Assembly: GCA_023431385.1 (NCBI GenBank) | Contig: JAEYWA010000167.1 | Location: forward strand, 1 to 64,000 | Source of the DNA: Bacillota bacterium | GTDB taxonomy: Bacteria; Bacillota; Clostridia; Acetivibrionales; DSM-1351 | Direction: 5' to 3' | Length of the DNA: 64,000 bases | Notes under the pieces: model-generated | Seen by the model: the letters and a program-made list of their open reading frames with translations, nothing else | Told to the model about the DNA's origin: nothing | Database searches by the model: none | Part shown: piece after piece, positions 29,637 through 39,673 of the stretch | Layout of the letters: each line of letters starts with the position of its first letter | Numbering within the stretch: the first letter of the stretch is position 1 | Position numbers and translations under genes: made by a program

Positions 29637-30089
29637 TTAAACATACTTTACCATTTCATCTGTCGGCATAAAACCCATTCTCTTATAAATGCCTCTCGCC
29701 TGCTCAGAAGCTAATAAAGATATCCGCTGAACGCCTTTTGCTTTCAACCAGGAAATGGCATCAGCGGTCAGTTCTGTCGCATAACCATTGCCTCGGTACT
29801 CAGGTAAAGTATACACATCACCTATAAAACCATAAAAAGGATTACTAAAGAAGCAATATGGGATGTCACTCTTAATAAAGGCACCAGCACAGGCAACAAT
29901 ATTACCATCCATCTCTTTAATGAAGTGTATTGCTGAACACTTTAAATACATTTCTTTATATACCTGTTTAATGATTTCTGTAGCGTTTTTATGTAGTAGA
30001 TCAATATGACCGCTTTCTCCAAACATCCCGAGTTTTAGTCTACAAATCGTGTTAATATCATTTATTGAAGCAGCTCTGATCAATAACAT
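29637..30089 (-). CDS. GNAT-family N-acetyltransferase
   Basis: 150 residues with the acetyl-CoA motif YRGNGYATELTADAISWLKA and the tail SEQARGIYKRMGF. The N-terminus IRAASINDINTICRLKLGM fits the family start. Divergent from the gntR gene. Confidence 0.88.
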   Translation of the reverse strand: MLLIRAASINDINTICRLKLGMFGESGHIDLLHKNATEIIKQVYKEMYLKCSAIHFIKEMDGNIVACAGAFIKSDIPYCFFSNPFYGFIGDVYTLPEYRGNGYATELTADAISWLKAKGVQRISLLASEQARGIYKRMGFMPTDEMVKYV

Positions 30090-30233
30090 CCTCCTCCTTC
30101 AAAAGAACTTAATTCTTCTATACGTTCCCACACAATCTACTATATCTGGAATAATTAGTTTGTCAATAAAAGGTTGTAAATTTGCAATCAAGGTAGTCAA
30201 ATTCACTCATTCCAAAATATTCAAAATTTACAC

Positions 30234-30262
30234 TTTACAATGCAAACCTCTCATGGTATATT
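30234..30262 (+). promoter_or_regulatory. Promoter of the GntR-ABC cassette
   Basis: -35 TTTACA (30234-30239), 17-bp spacer, -10 TATATT (30257-30262). Confidence 0.65.
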
Positions 30263-30264
30263 TA

Positions 30265-30288
30265 GGTTAATGAGTTAAATCACTAACC
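30265..30288. promoter_or_regulatory. Probable GntR operator
   Basis: GGTTAATGA and TCACTAACC flank 6 bp, arms matching at 8 of 9 positions. It begins 3 bp after the -10 box, covering the start of transcription, as expected for autorepression by the gene that follows. Confidence 0.6.
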
Positions 30289-30315
30289 CAATAACCATGG
30301 AGGTGAGAGTTATTT

Positions 30316-30672
30316 TTGAATAATGAAAAACCAATTTTTGTTCAGATAATGGAAATGATTGAGGACGACATAATTACTGATGTTTACAAAACAGACGACA
30401 TAATTATTTCAACCACACAGATTTCAAAGCTGCTTAATGTTAATCCTACAACAGCTGTTAAAAGTATCAGTCTATTGACAGATGCAGGCATTTTATATAA
30501 GAAAAGAGGAATAGGAATGTGTGTAACCAAGGAGGCAAAACCAAAAATCCTTCAAAAGCGGAAAGAAGAGTTTTATACCAATACCTTATCATCACTGCTT
30601 TCCGATGCAAGGAAACTAGGTATTTCGAAAGAAGATATTATTAATATGATAAAGGAGAATGGTGATGATTAA
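30316..30672 (+). CDS. GntR-family regulator (YtrA type)
   Basis: 118 residues from a TTG start with GGAGGTG upstream. Winged helix with PIFVQIMEMIEDDII and LNVNPTTAVKSISLLTDAGI; the short tail without a ligand domain marks the YtrA subfamily, which usually represses a following ABC operon. Its end overlaps the ATPase start by 8 bp. Confidence 0.9.
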   Translation: MNNEKPIFVQIMEMIEDDIITDVYKTDDIIISTTQISKLLNVNPTTAVKSISLLTDAGILYKKRGIGMCVTKEAKPKILQKRKEEFYTNTLSSLLSDARKLGISKEDIINMIKENGDD

Positions 30673-31519
30673 GTTTACTAATGTAACAAAAGAATACCGG
30701 AATACTATCGCTTTGGATAATATAAATCTTGAGTTGAATCAGGATAAGATTTATTGTCTTCTTGGAAGAAACGGGGCAGGCAAAACAACCTTTCTAAAGC
30801 TTATTGCAGGTCATATAAACGCCACAGAAGGTTATGTAGCTGTTAATGACAAAAAAGTATCTACCTTTGATATGCCGGAATGCGTTAACTTCATTGAAAG
30901 CAGGGCTTCACAGTTCAATATGCCCATAGGGAAACTGCTTAATCTGGCCTACAGCCTCTGTCCTGACCTGAATATGGAATTTGCAAAGGATTTAATGAAG
31001 AAATTCAAACTTGATAAAAATAAGAAATACAAGCAGTTATCCTTTGGAATGCAGACCATGTTTACTACTCTTCTGAGTCTTGCGAGCAGAGCAAAGGTGG
31101 TAATTCTTGATGAACCGGTACTGGGTTTTGATGCAATAATGCGTGAGCGTTTCTACGAAATGCTTCAGTATAGTTTTGAATATAACCCAAGAATTATTAT
31201 TGTCTCAACTCATTTGATTGATGAAATATCAAGGGTAGCCGAAGATATAATAATTATTGATGAAGGCTTTATACTTCTCCATTCGAATATGAATGACATC
31301 GATGAAAAGGCATATTCTCTGACAGGACCAAGCAGTGACATTAAAAATGCGGTCAAGGGGCTCCGTGTTATAGGTGAGAAGACCTTGGGCGGGTACACTA
31401 CAGCCTATATTTTCGGAGATAGAATTACACCTGCATCAAACATTAAACTTCAGTCACTTGGTCTGCAAGAGTTCTTTGTAAATATCGTTGGAGGAGGAGA
31501 AGATAAAGATGAGAACTAA
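30665..31519 (+). CDS. ABC ATPase of a YtrA-linked exporter
   Basis: 284 residues; ATG 30665 has AAGGAG 8 nt upstream. Walker A LGRNGAGKTT, Walker B VVILDEPVLGFDA, His switch STHLIDE. The signature is degenerate (LSFGMQTMF in place of LSGGQ), as in other YtrB-like subunits. Overlaps the permease start by 11 bp. Confidence 0.9.
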   Translation: MIKFTNVTKEYRNTIALDNINLELNQDKIYCLLGRNGAGKTTFLKLIAGHINATEGYVAVNDKKVSTFDMPECVNFIESRASQFNMPIGKLLNLAYSLCPDLNMEFAKDLMKKFKLDKNKKYKQLSFGMQTMFTTLLSLASRAKVVILDEPVLGFDAIMRERFYEMLQYSFEYNPRIIIVSTHLIDEISRVAEDIIIIDEGFILLHSNMNDIDEKAYSLTGPSSDIKNAVKGLRVIGEKTLGGYTTAYIFGDRITPASNIKLQSLGLQEFFVNIVGGGEDKDEN

Positions 31520-32204
31520 TTTAAAAAGTGTAGGTGCAATTACCCGAATTAATTTTACAAAAACTACATGGATAGGCTACTTGGTGGCGTTATTATCTTT
31601 TACAAGTACGTTTATTCAGGTACTTATCAGATACTTAACTAACACACCTGATGGAGGCACGACCAGTGCGGGAAACAATCTGCTCCTCATACTAATACTA
31701 TCAGCAATCTTGATTCCGGCAGTAAATTTTAAAAAGATAATGCATTTAAACGGTAAAAAAATTGATTTCTTTTGGGGATGTATTTTGAACTATGTTATAC
31801 TCTCAGCAGTACTTTCAATAATCATACTGGTACTCAATAAGACTATAGACAATACAATGAGCTCAGTGGTTGATATCTGGGATATAGTTGATATATTCGG
31901 CTGGACCAATAATGGAATACTCCTGGCTTTTGCCAGACAATTTTCTTTCTATCTCCTGTTGGCAGTTACTATTCATACCTTAACCTCTATACAAACTTTC
32001 TGGTGGGGCTGGGTTATAGATTTAGTTATAGCTGCTATCATTAGCGTATTTACTCCTATAGCAATGCTGCGGAAATTATTGGTTGACTTCTTCAACGTAA
32101 TTATCTTCAATCCTAACCCTATATTCCATATTGTGGTATGTCTATCACTAGCAGTTGTAATTTATTCCTTAAATATTTCCATTTTAAGCAGAAAGAAAAT
32201 ATAA
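31509..32204 (+). CDS. ABC permease-like membrane protein
   Basis: 231 residues; ATG 31509 follows GGAGGAG. About six hydrophobic segments and no large soluble domain. Third gene of the GntR-ATPase-permease cassette, so presumably its membrane partner. Not similar to a named permease by eye. Confidence 0.75.
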   Translation: MRTNLKSVGAITRINFTKTTWIGYLVALLSFTSTFIQVLIRYLTNTPDGGTTSAGNNLLLILILSAILIPAVNFKKIMHLNGKKIDFFWGCILNYVILSAVLSIIILVLNKTIDNTMSSVVDIWDIVDIFGWTNNGILLAFARQFSFYLLLAVTIHTLTSIQTFWWGWVIDLVIAAIISVFTPIAMLRKLLVDFFNVIIFNPNPIFHIVVCLSLAVVIYSLNISILSRKKI

Positions 32205-32216
32205 TGTAGTATGCAC

Positions 32217-32266
32217 AAGGAGTTGTGTAAGCTTCAATTTATCAGATTGAACTAACACAGCTCCTT
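32217..32266. terminator. Long hairpin between convergent cassette and YibE/F gene
   Basis: AAGGAG-TGTGT arms pair with ACACA-CTCCTT with small internal mismatches around a 20-nt centre. Followed by GGATTATTTCC on the plus strand, a weak T-tract. Confidence 0.5.
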
Positions 32267-32269
32267 GGA

Positions 32270-33415
32270 TTATTTCCCCTCAATAACTATTTCAGCTTTT
32301 CGCCTTGTAAACATCATACCTGAAATTATGGCAGTAAACGGTGCCACAGCCACGAGACCAAAGCAGCCTACAAGAGTGTGAAAGATTTCGGCTGAAACAT
32401 ATTTAAGGTTCAGTATGTTGATTACAGGTGTTCCCTGGGCCATAAAAACCATTAAAAGTCCAATGTAGCCTCCTGAGTATGCAAGAAGTAAGGTAGTGGT
32501 CATTGTCCCCATTACTACTTTCCCTATATTAAAGCCAGAGGTAATTGCTGCTTTGGTTGTCATACCGGGATTTTTATCTACAAGCTCATAAACTGCGGCT
32601 GCTATATCTACCGCTACATCCATAAGTGCGCCTGAAGATGCTATAAAGGTTGCCGCAATGAATATTTGTGTTAAATTCAGGTGTCCATAGCCGGAATAAA
32701 GTAGACTTTCCGAAAACGCCATAACAGCCCCGTGAATTTTAAAAAGATTTCCGAACCAAACCGCTAGAATACAGCTCAAAAGCGTACCCGATAAAGAACC
32801 TACAATTGCAGCAAAAGACTTCCTGTTATATCCACTTACCAGTAGTATAATAAAAACTGTTAGGAAGGCTACAATAAATAATGATATCCATATAGGATTC
32901 CAACCTTTAAGAAGAGTCGGAATAAGTACTTTCCAAATAACAACTATTGATAGAATAAAAGAAAGGATAGCCTTCGCACCCGTCCAGCCTGCAAAAACAG
33001 TTAAAAGAATAATGAAACCGATAAATAAAAATAGCTCCAGATTTATACGATAATGATCAATAAGTGTAATGTACCTGATCTCCTCTCTATCAAAATCAAT
33101 AACCGCAAGAGCTTTATCTCCGGGTACATATATTTTATCCATTTCAAGCTTTCCAACCAGATTATTTCTTCCTTCAGCTGTCAAGTTTTTAAAATGTCCA
33201 TCAAGTATCCTTACCTTGCATTTCTGCTCTCCCTGTTTAATAATTCCTGTATCATACAAATTAGAATTATCTGTTTCAATGATTTCAACAACAGACCTGA
33301 CGCTATTATTGTATACTGTTGATTGAAATCCCGTAGGCAAAAAACAGAGAATTATTATCAATAACATTACAGCCATAGCCGTTATCCTGTCAGTGTTAAA
33401 TATCTTCTTTCCCAT
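32270..33415 (-). CDS. YibE/F-like membrane protein
   Basis: 381 residues. TM1 at ~13-30, an outside region (~35-125) with the short beta domain typical of YibE/F, then about seven TM helices; GALMDVAVDIAAAVYEL is a conserved family stretch. Function unknown. The hairpin just past its stop is shared with the convergent cassette. Confidence 0.85.
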   Translation of the reverse strand: MGKKIFNTDRITAMAVMLLIIILCFLPTGFQSTVYNNSVRSVVEIIETDNSNLYDTGIIKQGEQKCKVRILDGHFKNLTAEGRNNLVGKLEMDKIYVPGDKALAVIDFDREEIRYITLIDHYRINLELFLFIGFIILLTVFAGWTGAKAILSFILSIVVIWKVLIPTLLKGWNPIWISLFIVAFLTVFIILLVSGYNRKSFAAIVGSLSGTLLSCILAVWFGNLFKIHGAVMAFSESLLYSGYGHLNLTQIFIAATFIASSGALMDVAVDIAAAVYELVDKNPGMTTKAAITSGFNIGKVVMGTMTTTLLLAYSGGYIGLLMVFMAQGTPVINILNLKYVSAEIFHTLVGCFGLVAVAPFTAIISGMMFTRRKAEIVIEGK

Positions 33416-33478
33416 GGATGGTTCCCTTCTAATCCTGAAATATTTTATATTTTTTTAGGACTTAAGAATAAAAGTCAA

Positions 33479-33511
33479 CCGCTGTACAATACATTTTTGT
33501 TCGCACAGCGG
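33479..33511 (-). terminator. Hairpin after the alkaline phosphatase gene
   Basis: CCGCTGT and ACAGCGG arms with a 19-nt loop; followed on the minus strand by TTGACTTTTATTC. Probable terminator of phoA. Confidence 0.55.
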
Positions 33512-33560
33512 AATGATTTTTATTACTGAATTTCCAGTAAAACTTGCTTCTTGGATTATC

Positions 33561-35096
33561 CTATTTAACTTTAACTATTGAGGCTAATTTTTTATTAATA
33601 TCCGTATCATCATACGCACCGTAGAAAAGCTGGTAGCCTGCACCAATTGCGTATACCGGTACCGCCAACCCCGAATGTGAATATGTAGAGAAGCTAATTC
33701 CCGCCTTGTTATCAAGTATATGATTACATGTGACTGTTATAGGTTCATAGGAGCCATAAAGCAGGTAATCAGTTTCGGTGCTGGTAACCTTTGAAGCACT
33801 CATTGACTTTCTTAATGCATCTCTTAGTTTGACCATTTCGAAATCTGTCAGTACCAATTCCGGAGCCTTCTTTGCATCAGAATCTGAGGGCGCCATCAAG
33901 CCATAGGATTCTTTTATATAAGGCAGAAGATCCTCCAGCTTTGCAGCAGCCGGTTTTGTTTCTTCCTTATATAAAGCTATGATTTTATCAAACTCAACAT
34001 AGGATTTCTTTTGTTTTTCCAGCTTTTCAAAGAAAGTAGAGTATTCTGTTCCGGCAAAACCTATGCTCATTCCTCCTGTTTCATGGTCGCCTGTGACAAT
34101 AATAAGAGTTTCATCAGGATGTTTCTCATAAACCTTCAGGGCTTCCTTAACAGCATCGTTTAAAGCTATAGTATCATGAATAGCCGCTGCAGCATCGTTT
34201 GCATGACAGGCCCAATCGATTTTACCTCCTTCAACCATCATAAAATAGCCCTTGGGGTTATCCAGTACTTCTATTCCCTTCCTTACATAATCTGAAAGAC
34301 TAAGCTGGTCTGCTTTACGGTCAAGTTCATAAGGCATAGAATAGCTATCATTGGAAGCCGCCGCAGCTTTCTCGTCTATAGCAATAACCTTTCCTGAGTT
34401 TTTGTCAAGCTTTAGAACATCCGATTTTGTTGTGACAACCTTATATCCATTCTTTCTGGCTTGTTCAAGAATGTTTACAGGATTCTTTTCACCGGCTTTT
34501 TTTCCGTCAGGATCAAGGAAATAGCCTCCCCCGAAGTAATCAAAGTTGCTGGCAACCAGTTGTGATGCAATTTTGTAATAATTTCCTCTGGAAGGCTCAC
34601 TTGCATAGAAAACTGCCGGGGTTGCATGATCCAGTGTAACAGAGGTTACTATTCCAACCTTGTAGCCTGCCTTCTTCATTTTTTTTGATATAGGTTCATA
34701 GCTTAACTTCTTTGATGGGTCCATATTAATAATTCCACCGAAGGTCTTATAGCCTGATGCCAAAGCAGTTCCGGTTGATGCAGAATCAGGAATAAATGAT
34801 TCAGCATCATAGGTATCTGCGCTGCCCACTCCCGGAAATTTGGTGAAATCGAGAGGTTTTATGGCTGGAGTTCCGTTACTGCCTATATTACCCAGATACA
34901 TTTGAGCGGCATTAATCTGCGGTGTACTCATTCCATCACCTATAAAGAGAAAAACATACTTTGGTGCCGAGCCGGAATAAGTATTATTTGTTGTATATAA
35001 GGATGGGTTTGCTGAAACAAGACCTCCAAATAATGCAACACAAAGAAATACGAATACCAGTAAAAGTGAAGAAATTGCTGTAATTCTTTTTGTCAA
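33561..35096 (-). CDS. phoA: Secreted alkaline phosphatase
   Basis: 511 residues. Signal peptide ~1-30 (MTKRI, hydrophobic core, VSANP cleavage site). Seen: FLFIGDGMSTPQ (first metal Asp), DSASTGTALA with the nucleophile Ser, DHATPAVFY, and VTGDHETGGMSIG (Asp/His metal ligands). Releases phosphate outside the cell. A TTG start at 35096 fits GGAGG about 11 nt upstream. No clear Pho box could be assigned. Confidence 0.93.
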   Translation of the reverse strand: MTKRITAISSLLLVFVFLCVALFGGLVSANPSLYTTNNTYSGSAPKYVFLFIGDGMSTPQINAAQMYLGNIGSNGTPAIKPLDFTKFPGVGSADTYDAESFIPDSASTGTALASGYKTFGGIINMDPSKKLSYEPISKKMKKAGYKVGIVTSVTLDHATPAVFYASEPSRGNYYKIASQLVASNFDYFGGGYFLDPDGKKAGEKNPVNILEQARKNGYKVVTTKSDVLKLDKNSGKVIAIDEKAAAASNDSYSMPYELDRKADQLSLSDYVRKGIEVLDNPKGYFMMVEGGKIDWACHANDAAAAIHDTIALNDAVKEALKVYEKHPDETLIIVTGDHETGGMSIGFAGTEYSTFFEKLEKQKKSYVEFDKIIALYKEETKPAAAKLEDLLPYIKESYGLMAPSDSDAKKAPELVLTDFEMVKLRDALRKSMSASKVTSTETDYLLYGSYEPITVTCNHILDNKAGISFSTYSHSGLAVPVYAIGAGYQLFYGAYDDTDINKKLASIVKVK

Positions 35097-35193
35097 AATA
35101 AAAACACCTCCAATATTTTTGTATTGTACAGTGTTATAATAATAAATTAATTTTAATTAAGTATTTAGTTTCCGTTAATTTCTAATTAATTCA

Positions 35194-35225
35194 ATCAAAA
35201 CCATTTTGATAATCAGTAACTGATT
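35194..35225 (-). other. Two adjacent small hairpins after thiW
   Basis: ATCAAAA/TTTTGAT (35194-35210) and AATCAG/CTGATT (35211-35225) stand side by side right after the thiW stop. No T-run; may end the thi transcript or precede the phoA promoter. Confidence 0.4.
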
Positions 35226-35238
35226 AAACCCTACCCAT

Positions 35239-35730
35239 TTACAATACAGGTAGAGCCTTTGTACGTTTTAATGCATAGACCAGTATCGAAGCAACGGCTG
35301 CGCCTCCAGTCGAGCTGATGCTAAACGGTATGACAAATCCAAATAGTGCGACCTGTTTCGACAGTAGCAGCGCAGCCACCGGGTATGCAAGTAATGCTCC
35401 AAGTATTCCTGTTCCAACTATTTCTCCAATAAAAGCGCTAAATGTATTTTTAAACTTCCTATACATAAATCCGGCAAGCAAAGCACCAATCATACTCCCC
35501 GGGAAAGCCAGCAAAGTACCTGTACCAGCTACTAGCCTGATACAGGAAGTAACAAAGGCTACTCCAAGCGCATACCAAGGTCCCAACAGAACAGCGCCTA
35601 TTACGTTTACCATATGCATCACAGGCATGCATTTTGATACACCCACGGGAATATAAACAGTAGACCCTACTACTGCTACAGCAACCAATAAACCTGCCAG
35701 AGCCAATTTCTTTACATTCAAAATCTTCAT
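35239..35730 (-). CDS. thiW: ThiW, substrate-binding subunit of an ECF thiamin-precursor transporter
   Basis: 163 residues, about five TM helices. GVSKCMPVMHMVNVIGAVLLG is conserved in ThiW, thought to take up the thiazole moiety through an ECF module. Last gene of the thiamin operon, 13 bp after thiE. The ECF energising subunits are not in the window. Confidence 0.9.
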   Translation of the reverse strand: MKILNVKKLALAGLLVAVAVVGSTVYIPVGVSKCMPVMHMVNVIGAVLLGPWYALGVAFVTSCIRLVAGTGTLLAFPGSMIGALLAGFMYRKFKNTFSAFIGEIVGTGILGALLAYPVAALLLSKQVALFGFVIPFSISSTGGAAVASILVYALKRTKALPVL

Positions 35731-35743
35731 CTCCTCCTTATCT

Positions 35744-36376
35744 CTATCTTTTTATCCTGAATATACCGAGTAGTTCTTCTGCAGCTTTTCTTATATCCTT
35801 TTGTGTAATAATTGCGGAAACTGCTGCTATTCCATCTATTCCTACTGCAGCCAGCTCACCAGCATTTTTATTATTAATACCACCGATGCCTATAATCGGT
35901 ACACTCACGGCTTTTCTTACAGCAAGCAGCTGGTCTTTTGAAATAACATTTGCATCTGCTTTCGTACTTGTTGAATATAAAGCCCCAACACCAATATAGT
36001 CAGCTCCGGTATTAACGGCCTTTATTGCATCTTCTACTGTGTTAGCCGATACACCCACAATTTTATCCTTACCGATTATTCTTCTGACAACTTCAACCGG
36101 CAGATCACTTTGCCCCACATGAATACCAGCTGCATCTATGGCAAGGGCTATATCTACCCTATCGTTAATGATAAGGGGTATTTTGTATTTATCAGTTACA
36201 GCCTTAATCTTAATAGCATTTTGATAAAATTCCAGTGATGAAGCACTTTTTTCTCTGAGCTGCACAATGGTACATCCGCCTTCAATGGCACTTTCAACCG
36301 CTTCTTCAAGGGTTTGGGTACTCATAAGTTCCCTATCGGTAACCAGATACAAGGTATAATCTATTTCATATCTCAT
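35744..36376 (-). CDS. thiE: Thiamin-phosphate synthase
   Basis: 210 residues, TIM barrel joining HMP-PP and thiazole phosphate. [29 protein letters not shown] and [14 protein letters not shown] are the substrate and phosphate sites. Starts inside the end of thiM (11-bp overlap). Confidence 0.95.
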   Translation of the reverse strand: MRYEIDYTLYLVTDRELMSTQTLEEAVESAIEGGCTIVQLREKSASSLEFYQNAIKIKAVTDKYKIPLIINDRVDIALAIDAAGIHVGQSDLPVEVVRRIIGKDKIVGVSANTVEDAIKAVNTGADYIGVGALYSTSTKADANVISKDQLLAVRKAVSVPIIGIGGINNKNAGELAAVGIDGIAAVSAIITQKDIRKAAEELLGIFRIKR

Positions 36377-37187
36377 TTATTTTAGCCCTCTCCACTAACA
36401 TTTTCTCATCCAACCGGCTGATAGCGTCTATTATCGAAATATGATAACTGCCCGTTCCTCTGTCTCCAGCCATTTCATAAGCAATTTCTCCCGCAATTCC
36501 CATGGCTGCTATTCCTCCAGTGGCAGCCACAAATGCATCCTTACCTGCTCCACAAAAGGAACCCACCAAAGCAGTGGACATACAGCCTGTTCCTGTTACA
36601 TTTGAAAGCAGCCTGTGCCCGTTGCTGACAGCAGCAAGCCTCTTTCCGTCGGATATGACATCTATTGCTCCAGTAATGGCGATAACGCAACTCCACTTTT
36701 CAGCTACAGCTGAAGCTATTTTTCTTGCATCACCTGAAAAAATATCCTCTTCAGCAGCATCCACACCTTTTGTATTGGATCGAAGACCGGCAATAAATGA
36801 GATTTCAGACATATTCCCCCTTACCACGCTTACTTCTACTTCTGAAAGAATCAAATTTGTTGTCTTATTTCTGAGTGTGGATGCCCCGGCTCCCACAGGG
36901 TCAAGCACTACAGGTATCCCCAGTTCATTCGCTCTCTTACCGGCTGCAAGCATTGCTTCCACTGTTCTCTTATTCAATGTACCGATGTTTAAAACAAGAG
37001 AAGCTGAGATAGCTGTAATGTCAGTGATTTCCTCTATATCATCTGCCATTATAGGTGATGCCCCAATTGCCAGAATAATGTTGGCACAGTCATTCACCGT
37101 AACATAATTGGTTATGTTATGTACAAGTGGCTTCTTTTTTCTAAGCTGACTCAAAAGTTCAGCCGATGCATTTACTAAATTACTCAT
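36366..37187 (-). CDS. thiM: Hydroxyethylthiazole kinase
   Basis: 273 residues, ribokinase-like. [15 protein letters not shown] at the N-terminus, [11 protein letters not shown] and [14 protein letters not shown] with the catalytic Cys/anion hole. Phosphorylates salvaged thiazole. Overlaps thiE. Confidence 0.95.
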   Translation of the reverse strand: MSNLVNASAELLSQLRKKKPLVHNITNYVTVNDCANIILAIGASPIMADDIEEITDITAISASLVLNIGTLNKRTVEAMLAAGKRANELGIPVVLDPVGAGASTLRNKTTNLILSEVEVSVVRGNMSEISFIAGLRSNTKGVDAAEEDIFSGDARKIASAVAEKWSCVIAITGAIDVISDGKRLAAVSNGHRLLSNVTGTGCMSTALVGSFCGAGKDAFVAATGGIAAMGIAGEIAYEMAGDRGTGSYHISIIDAISRLDEKMLVERAKINEI

Positions 37188-37231
37188 CTTTTAGTCCTTT
37201 CCTTCACGTACTCATTTTAGATTTTTATATA

Positions 37232-38539
37232 TTATCGTTCAGAAAACTCCACAGCTTCTCCTGCCAGTATTTTATTTGTTGTTCTCATTGCACACATTTT
37301 GCCGCACATGGAACAGGAATGCTTATCAGATGGGGGTGCGCTCTCAAAATATTTTCTTGCCTTATCACTGTCAATGGCGTACGAGAACATCTCCTCCCAA
37401 GCTATTCTCCTTCTGGCATCGCTCATTTTATTATCTATCTCACGTGCGTTGGGTGTTCCTTTTGCGATATCGGCGGCGTGGGCAGCTATCCTTGAAGCAA
37501 CAATTCCCTCTTTTACGTCCTGTAAATCAGGCAGGCGCAGATGTTCTGCCGGAGTAACATAACAAAGGAAGTCTGCGCCGTTTGCCGCAGCTATGGCGCC
37601 GCCGATGGCAGAGGTAATGTGGTCATAGCCAGGCGCAATATCTGTAACAAGTGGGCCCAGTACATAAAAGGGTGCGCCATGGCAGAGTCTCTTCTGTATA
37701 GTCATGTTGGCAGCTATTTCATTCATAGCCATGTGCCCGGGGCCTTCCACCATTACTTGTACATCCTTTTCCCAGGCTCGTTTGGTCAGATTTCCAAGCT
37801 CTATCAATTCGCTTAGCTGTCCTGGATCGGAACTGTCATGAATACTTCCGGGTCTCAAGGCATCTCCAAGACTGATAGTAACATCGTAGTCACGAAGAAT
37901 ATCCAGAAATTCTTCATAGTATTCATAGAATGGATTTTCATTCCCAGTCATTTCCATCCACGCAAATAGCAGAGAACCACCTCTTGAAACTATGTTGGTA
38001 AGTCTTTTGGATCTTTTGAAGCACTCTATGGCACGTTTGTTAATTCCGGCATGAATAGTCATAAAGTCCACGCCCTCCCTGGCATGCGCCTCTACTACCT
38101 GAAAGAAATCCTTGGTCTTTATATCCATAAGATCTTTTTCAAGATATCCGATGGCATCATACATAGGTACTGTACCTATCATTGCAGGAGAACGTTCTAT
38201 AAGCTGTTTTCTGAAGGTGTTTGTCTTCCCATAGTTACTTAAATCCATAATTGCTTCAACGCCGAATTTTAATGCCATATCAACTTTTTCCATCTCTTTT
38301 GAATAATCGACACAATCGCCCGAAATACCCAAATTCACGTTGATTTTAGTTTTAAGCCCCTCCCCGATACCTTCTGGGCTCAAAGCCTTATGGTTGATAT
38401 TTGCAGGAATTGCTACCCTACCACAGGCCACGAGCTCTCTAAGCTTATCTTCTTCTGTAAATTCTTTTTTGGCTACGACAGCCATTTCCTTTGTAATAAT
38501 GCCTTTTCTTGCTGCTTCCATTTGAGTTTTATATATCAT
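37232..38539 (-). CDS. thiC: HMP-phosphate synthase
   Basis: 435 residues from ATG 38539, the family start ([13 protein letters not shown]); the frame extends 22 codons upstream but the SD (AAAGGG) and a hairpin lie there. Converts AIR to HMP-P with a [4Fe-4S] cluster held by the C-terminal CSMCGKMC. Also [27 protein letters not shown], conserved in ThiC. Only the pyrimidine branch is made de novo here. Confidence 0.95.
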   Translation of the reverse strand: MIYKTQMEAARKGIITKEMAVVAKKEFTEEDKLRELVACGRVAIPANINHKALSPEGIGEGLKTKINVNLGISGDCVDYSKEMEKVDMALKFGVEAIMDLSNYGKTNTFRKQLIERSPAMIGTVPMYDAIGYLEKDLMDIKTKDFFQVVEAHAREGVDFMTIHAGINKRAIECFKRSKRLTNIVSRGGSLLFAWMEMTGNENPFYEYYEEFLDILRDYDVTISLGDALRPGSIHDSSDPGQLSELIELGNLTKRAWEKDVQVMVEGPGHMAMNEIAANMTIQKRLCHGAPFYVLGPLVTDIAPGYDHITSAIGGAIAAANGADFLCYVTPAEHLRLPDLQDVKEGIVASRIAAHAADIAKGTPNAREIDNKMSDARRRIAWEEMFSYAIDSDKARKYFESAPPSDKHSCSMCGKMCAMRTTNKILAGEAVEFSER

Positions 38540-38553
38540 AATGTTGCCCTTTC

Positions 38554-38568
38554 TGCTGTAATGCAGCA
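38554..38568 (-). other. Hairpin abutting the thiC SD
   Basis: TGCTG/CAGCA arms with a 5-nt loop; on the RNA it ends directly before GAAAGGG and the thiC ATG. Confidence 0.5.
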
Positions 38569-38656
38569 CATAATATTTTTTTATTGTTCTCCAGCCAATA
38601 ACCACAGGCGGTTCATCAAATCGGTTCTTTCATATCAGCCCTCATCTACGCGCATG

Positions 38657-38737
38657 CGTACACAAATAGTACTGAAAAGATATGTAATGGCTTTTACTGC
38701 GTGATAGTTACTATGACTTTCCACAAGTTTTTTTCAC
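38657..38737 (-). repeat. ~80-nt leader repeat, copy B
   Basis: Matches copy A at 16655-16736 over its full length (about 86% by eye). It starts at the thiD stop codon and fills most of the thiD-thiC spacer. Confidence 0.7.
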
Positions 38738-39531
38738 GCTAAACCCTCTCTGTAAAGCTTGTAGAAATGGTTTGTGGGACCATGACCTTTTCCTATTTCA
38801 AGAGAATGCTCTATTGCCATTGTTACATAATCCTTGGCTTTCCTAACCGCATGGATGCAGTTCATTCCCAACGCAAGGTTTGAGGCAATTGCCGAAGACA
38901 GGGTGCAGCCTGTTCCATGAGTATTCTTGGTTGGAATCCTTTTGGATATGAAGCTATGATAAATCTTTCCGTCAAAAAGAATATCTTCCGCCTCTCCCTC
39001 ACGATGCCCACCCTTTATTAATACATTTACAGCCCCCATTCCATATATTCTTTCAGCTGCCTTTTTTATGTCCTTACCTGAAGCAATCTTCATGTCCGTT
39101 ATGGCTTCTGCCTCAGGTATATTCGGCGTAAGTATGTAAGCTTGCGGGATCAGCTCCTTGATAAAATAATCCAGAGCATTATCCTGCATCAATGCGTGAC
39201 CTCCTTTAGCCACCATCACAGGATCTATTACTATGTTAGGGGGCTTGTATTCTTTCAGCTTGCTGCTTACCGCCTTCATACATTCATGGCCGGAAAGCAT
39301 TCCAACTTTTACAGCATCCACGTCAATATCTTCAAATATTGCATCCATTTGCTTCTCAATAATGTCAGCTTTAATATCCTGAATATCTATTACCCTGCAG
39401 GTATTTTCAGCTACAACAGATACTATTACACTCATGCCATAGAGTCCGTGTGCAGAAAAAGTCTTTAGGTCAGCCTGTATTCCGGCGCCACCGCTGCAGT
39501 CCGAACCTGCAATTGTCAAAATCTTTTTCAT
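38734..39531 (-). CDS. thiD: HMP/HMP-P kinase
   Basis: 265 residues from ATG 39531, with GGAGG close upstream; the frame runs on 33 codons into the riboswitch leader. ILTIAGSDCSGGAGIQADLK and NTHGTGCTLSSAIASNL are substrate and anion-hole motifs. First gene of the thi operon behind the TPP riboswitch. The last bases of the gene overlap repeat copy B. Confidence 0.95.
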   Translation of the reverse strand: MKKILTIAGSDCSGGAGIQADLKTFSAHGLYGMSVIVSVVAENTCRVIDIQDIKADIIEKQMDAIFEDIDVDAVKVGMLSGHECMKAVSSKLKEYKPPNIVIDPVMVAKGGHALMQDNALDYFIKELIPQAYILTPNIPEAEAITDMKIASGKDIKKAAERIYGMGAVNVLIKGGHREGEAEDILFDGKIYHSFISKRIPTKNTHGTGCTLSSAIASNLALGMNCIHAVRKAKDYVTMAIEHSLEIGKGHGPTNHFYKLYREGLA

Positions 39532-39610
39532 TGATATCCTCCTTTCAATTTCATAACTATTCTGGTCAAGTTGAGCATTGAACCATAAGAAATTTATACT
39601 TTCCTGGACA

Positions 39611-39642
39611 ATAAAAATGCTCAACCGCAAAGGTTAAGCATT
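39611..39642 (-). terminator. Riboswitch-controlled terminator before thiD
   Basis: TGCTTAACC pairs with GGTTGAGCA (one U-G) and is followed by TTTTTATTG on the minus strand. Position just after the TPP aptamer indicates control by premature termination. Confidence 0.8.
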
Positions 39643-39673
39643 AATTAATGAAATAGTGTATGACTATGTACTC

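Noticed and set aside
35110..35190. Pho box upstream of the alkaline phosphatase
   Set aside because: AT-rich TTAA-type motifs occur, but no regular 11-bp spaced TTnACA repeats.
36502..37107. 201-codon open frame on the plus strand
   Set aside because: Shadow of thiM; the thiM frame has full family motifs.
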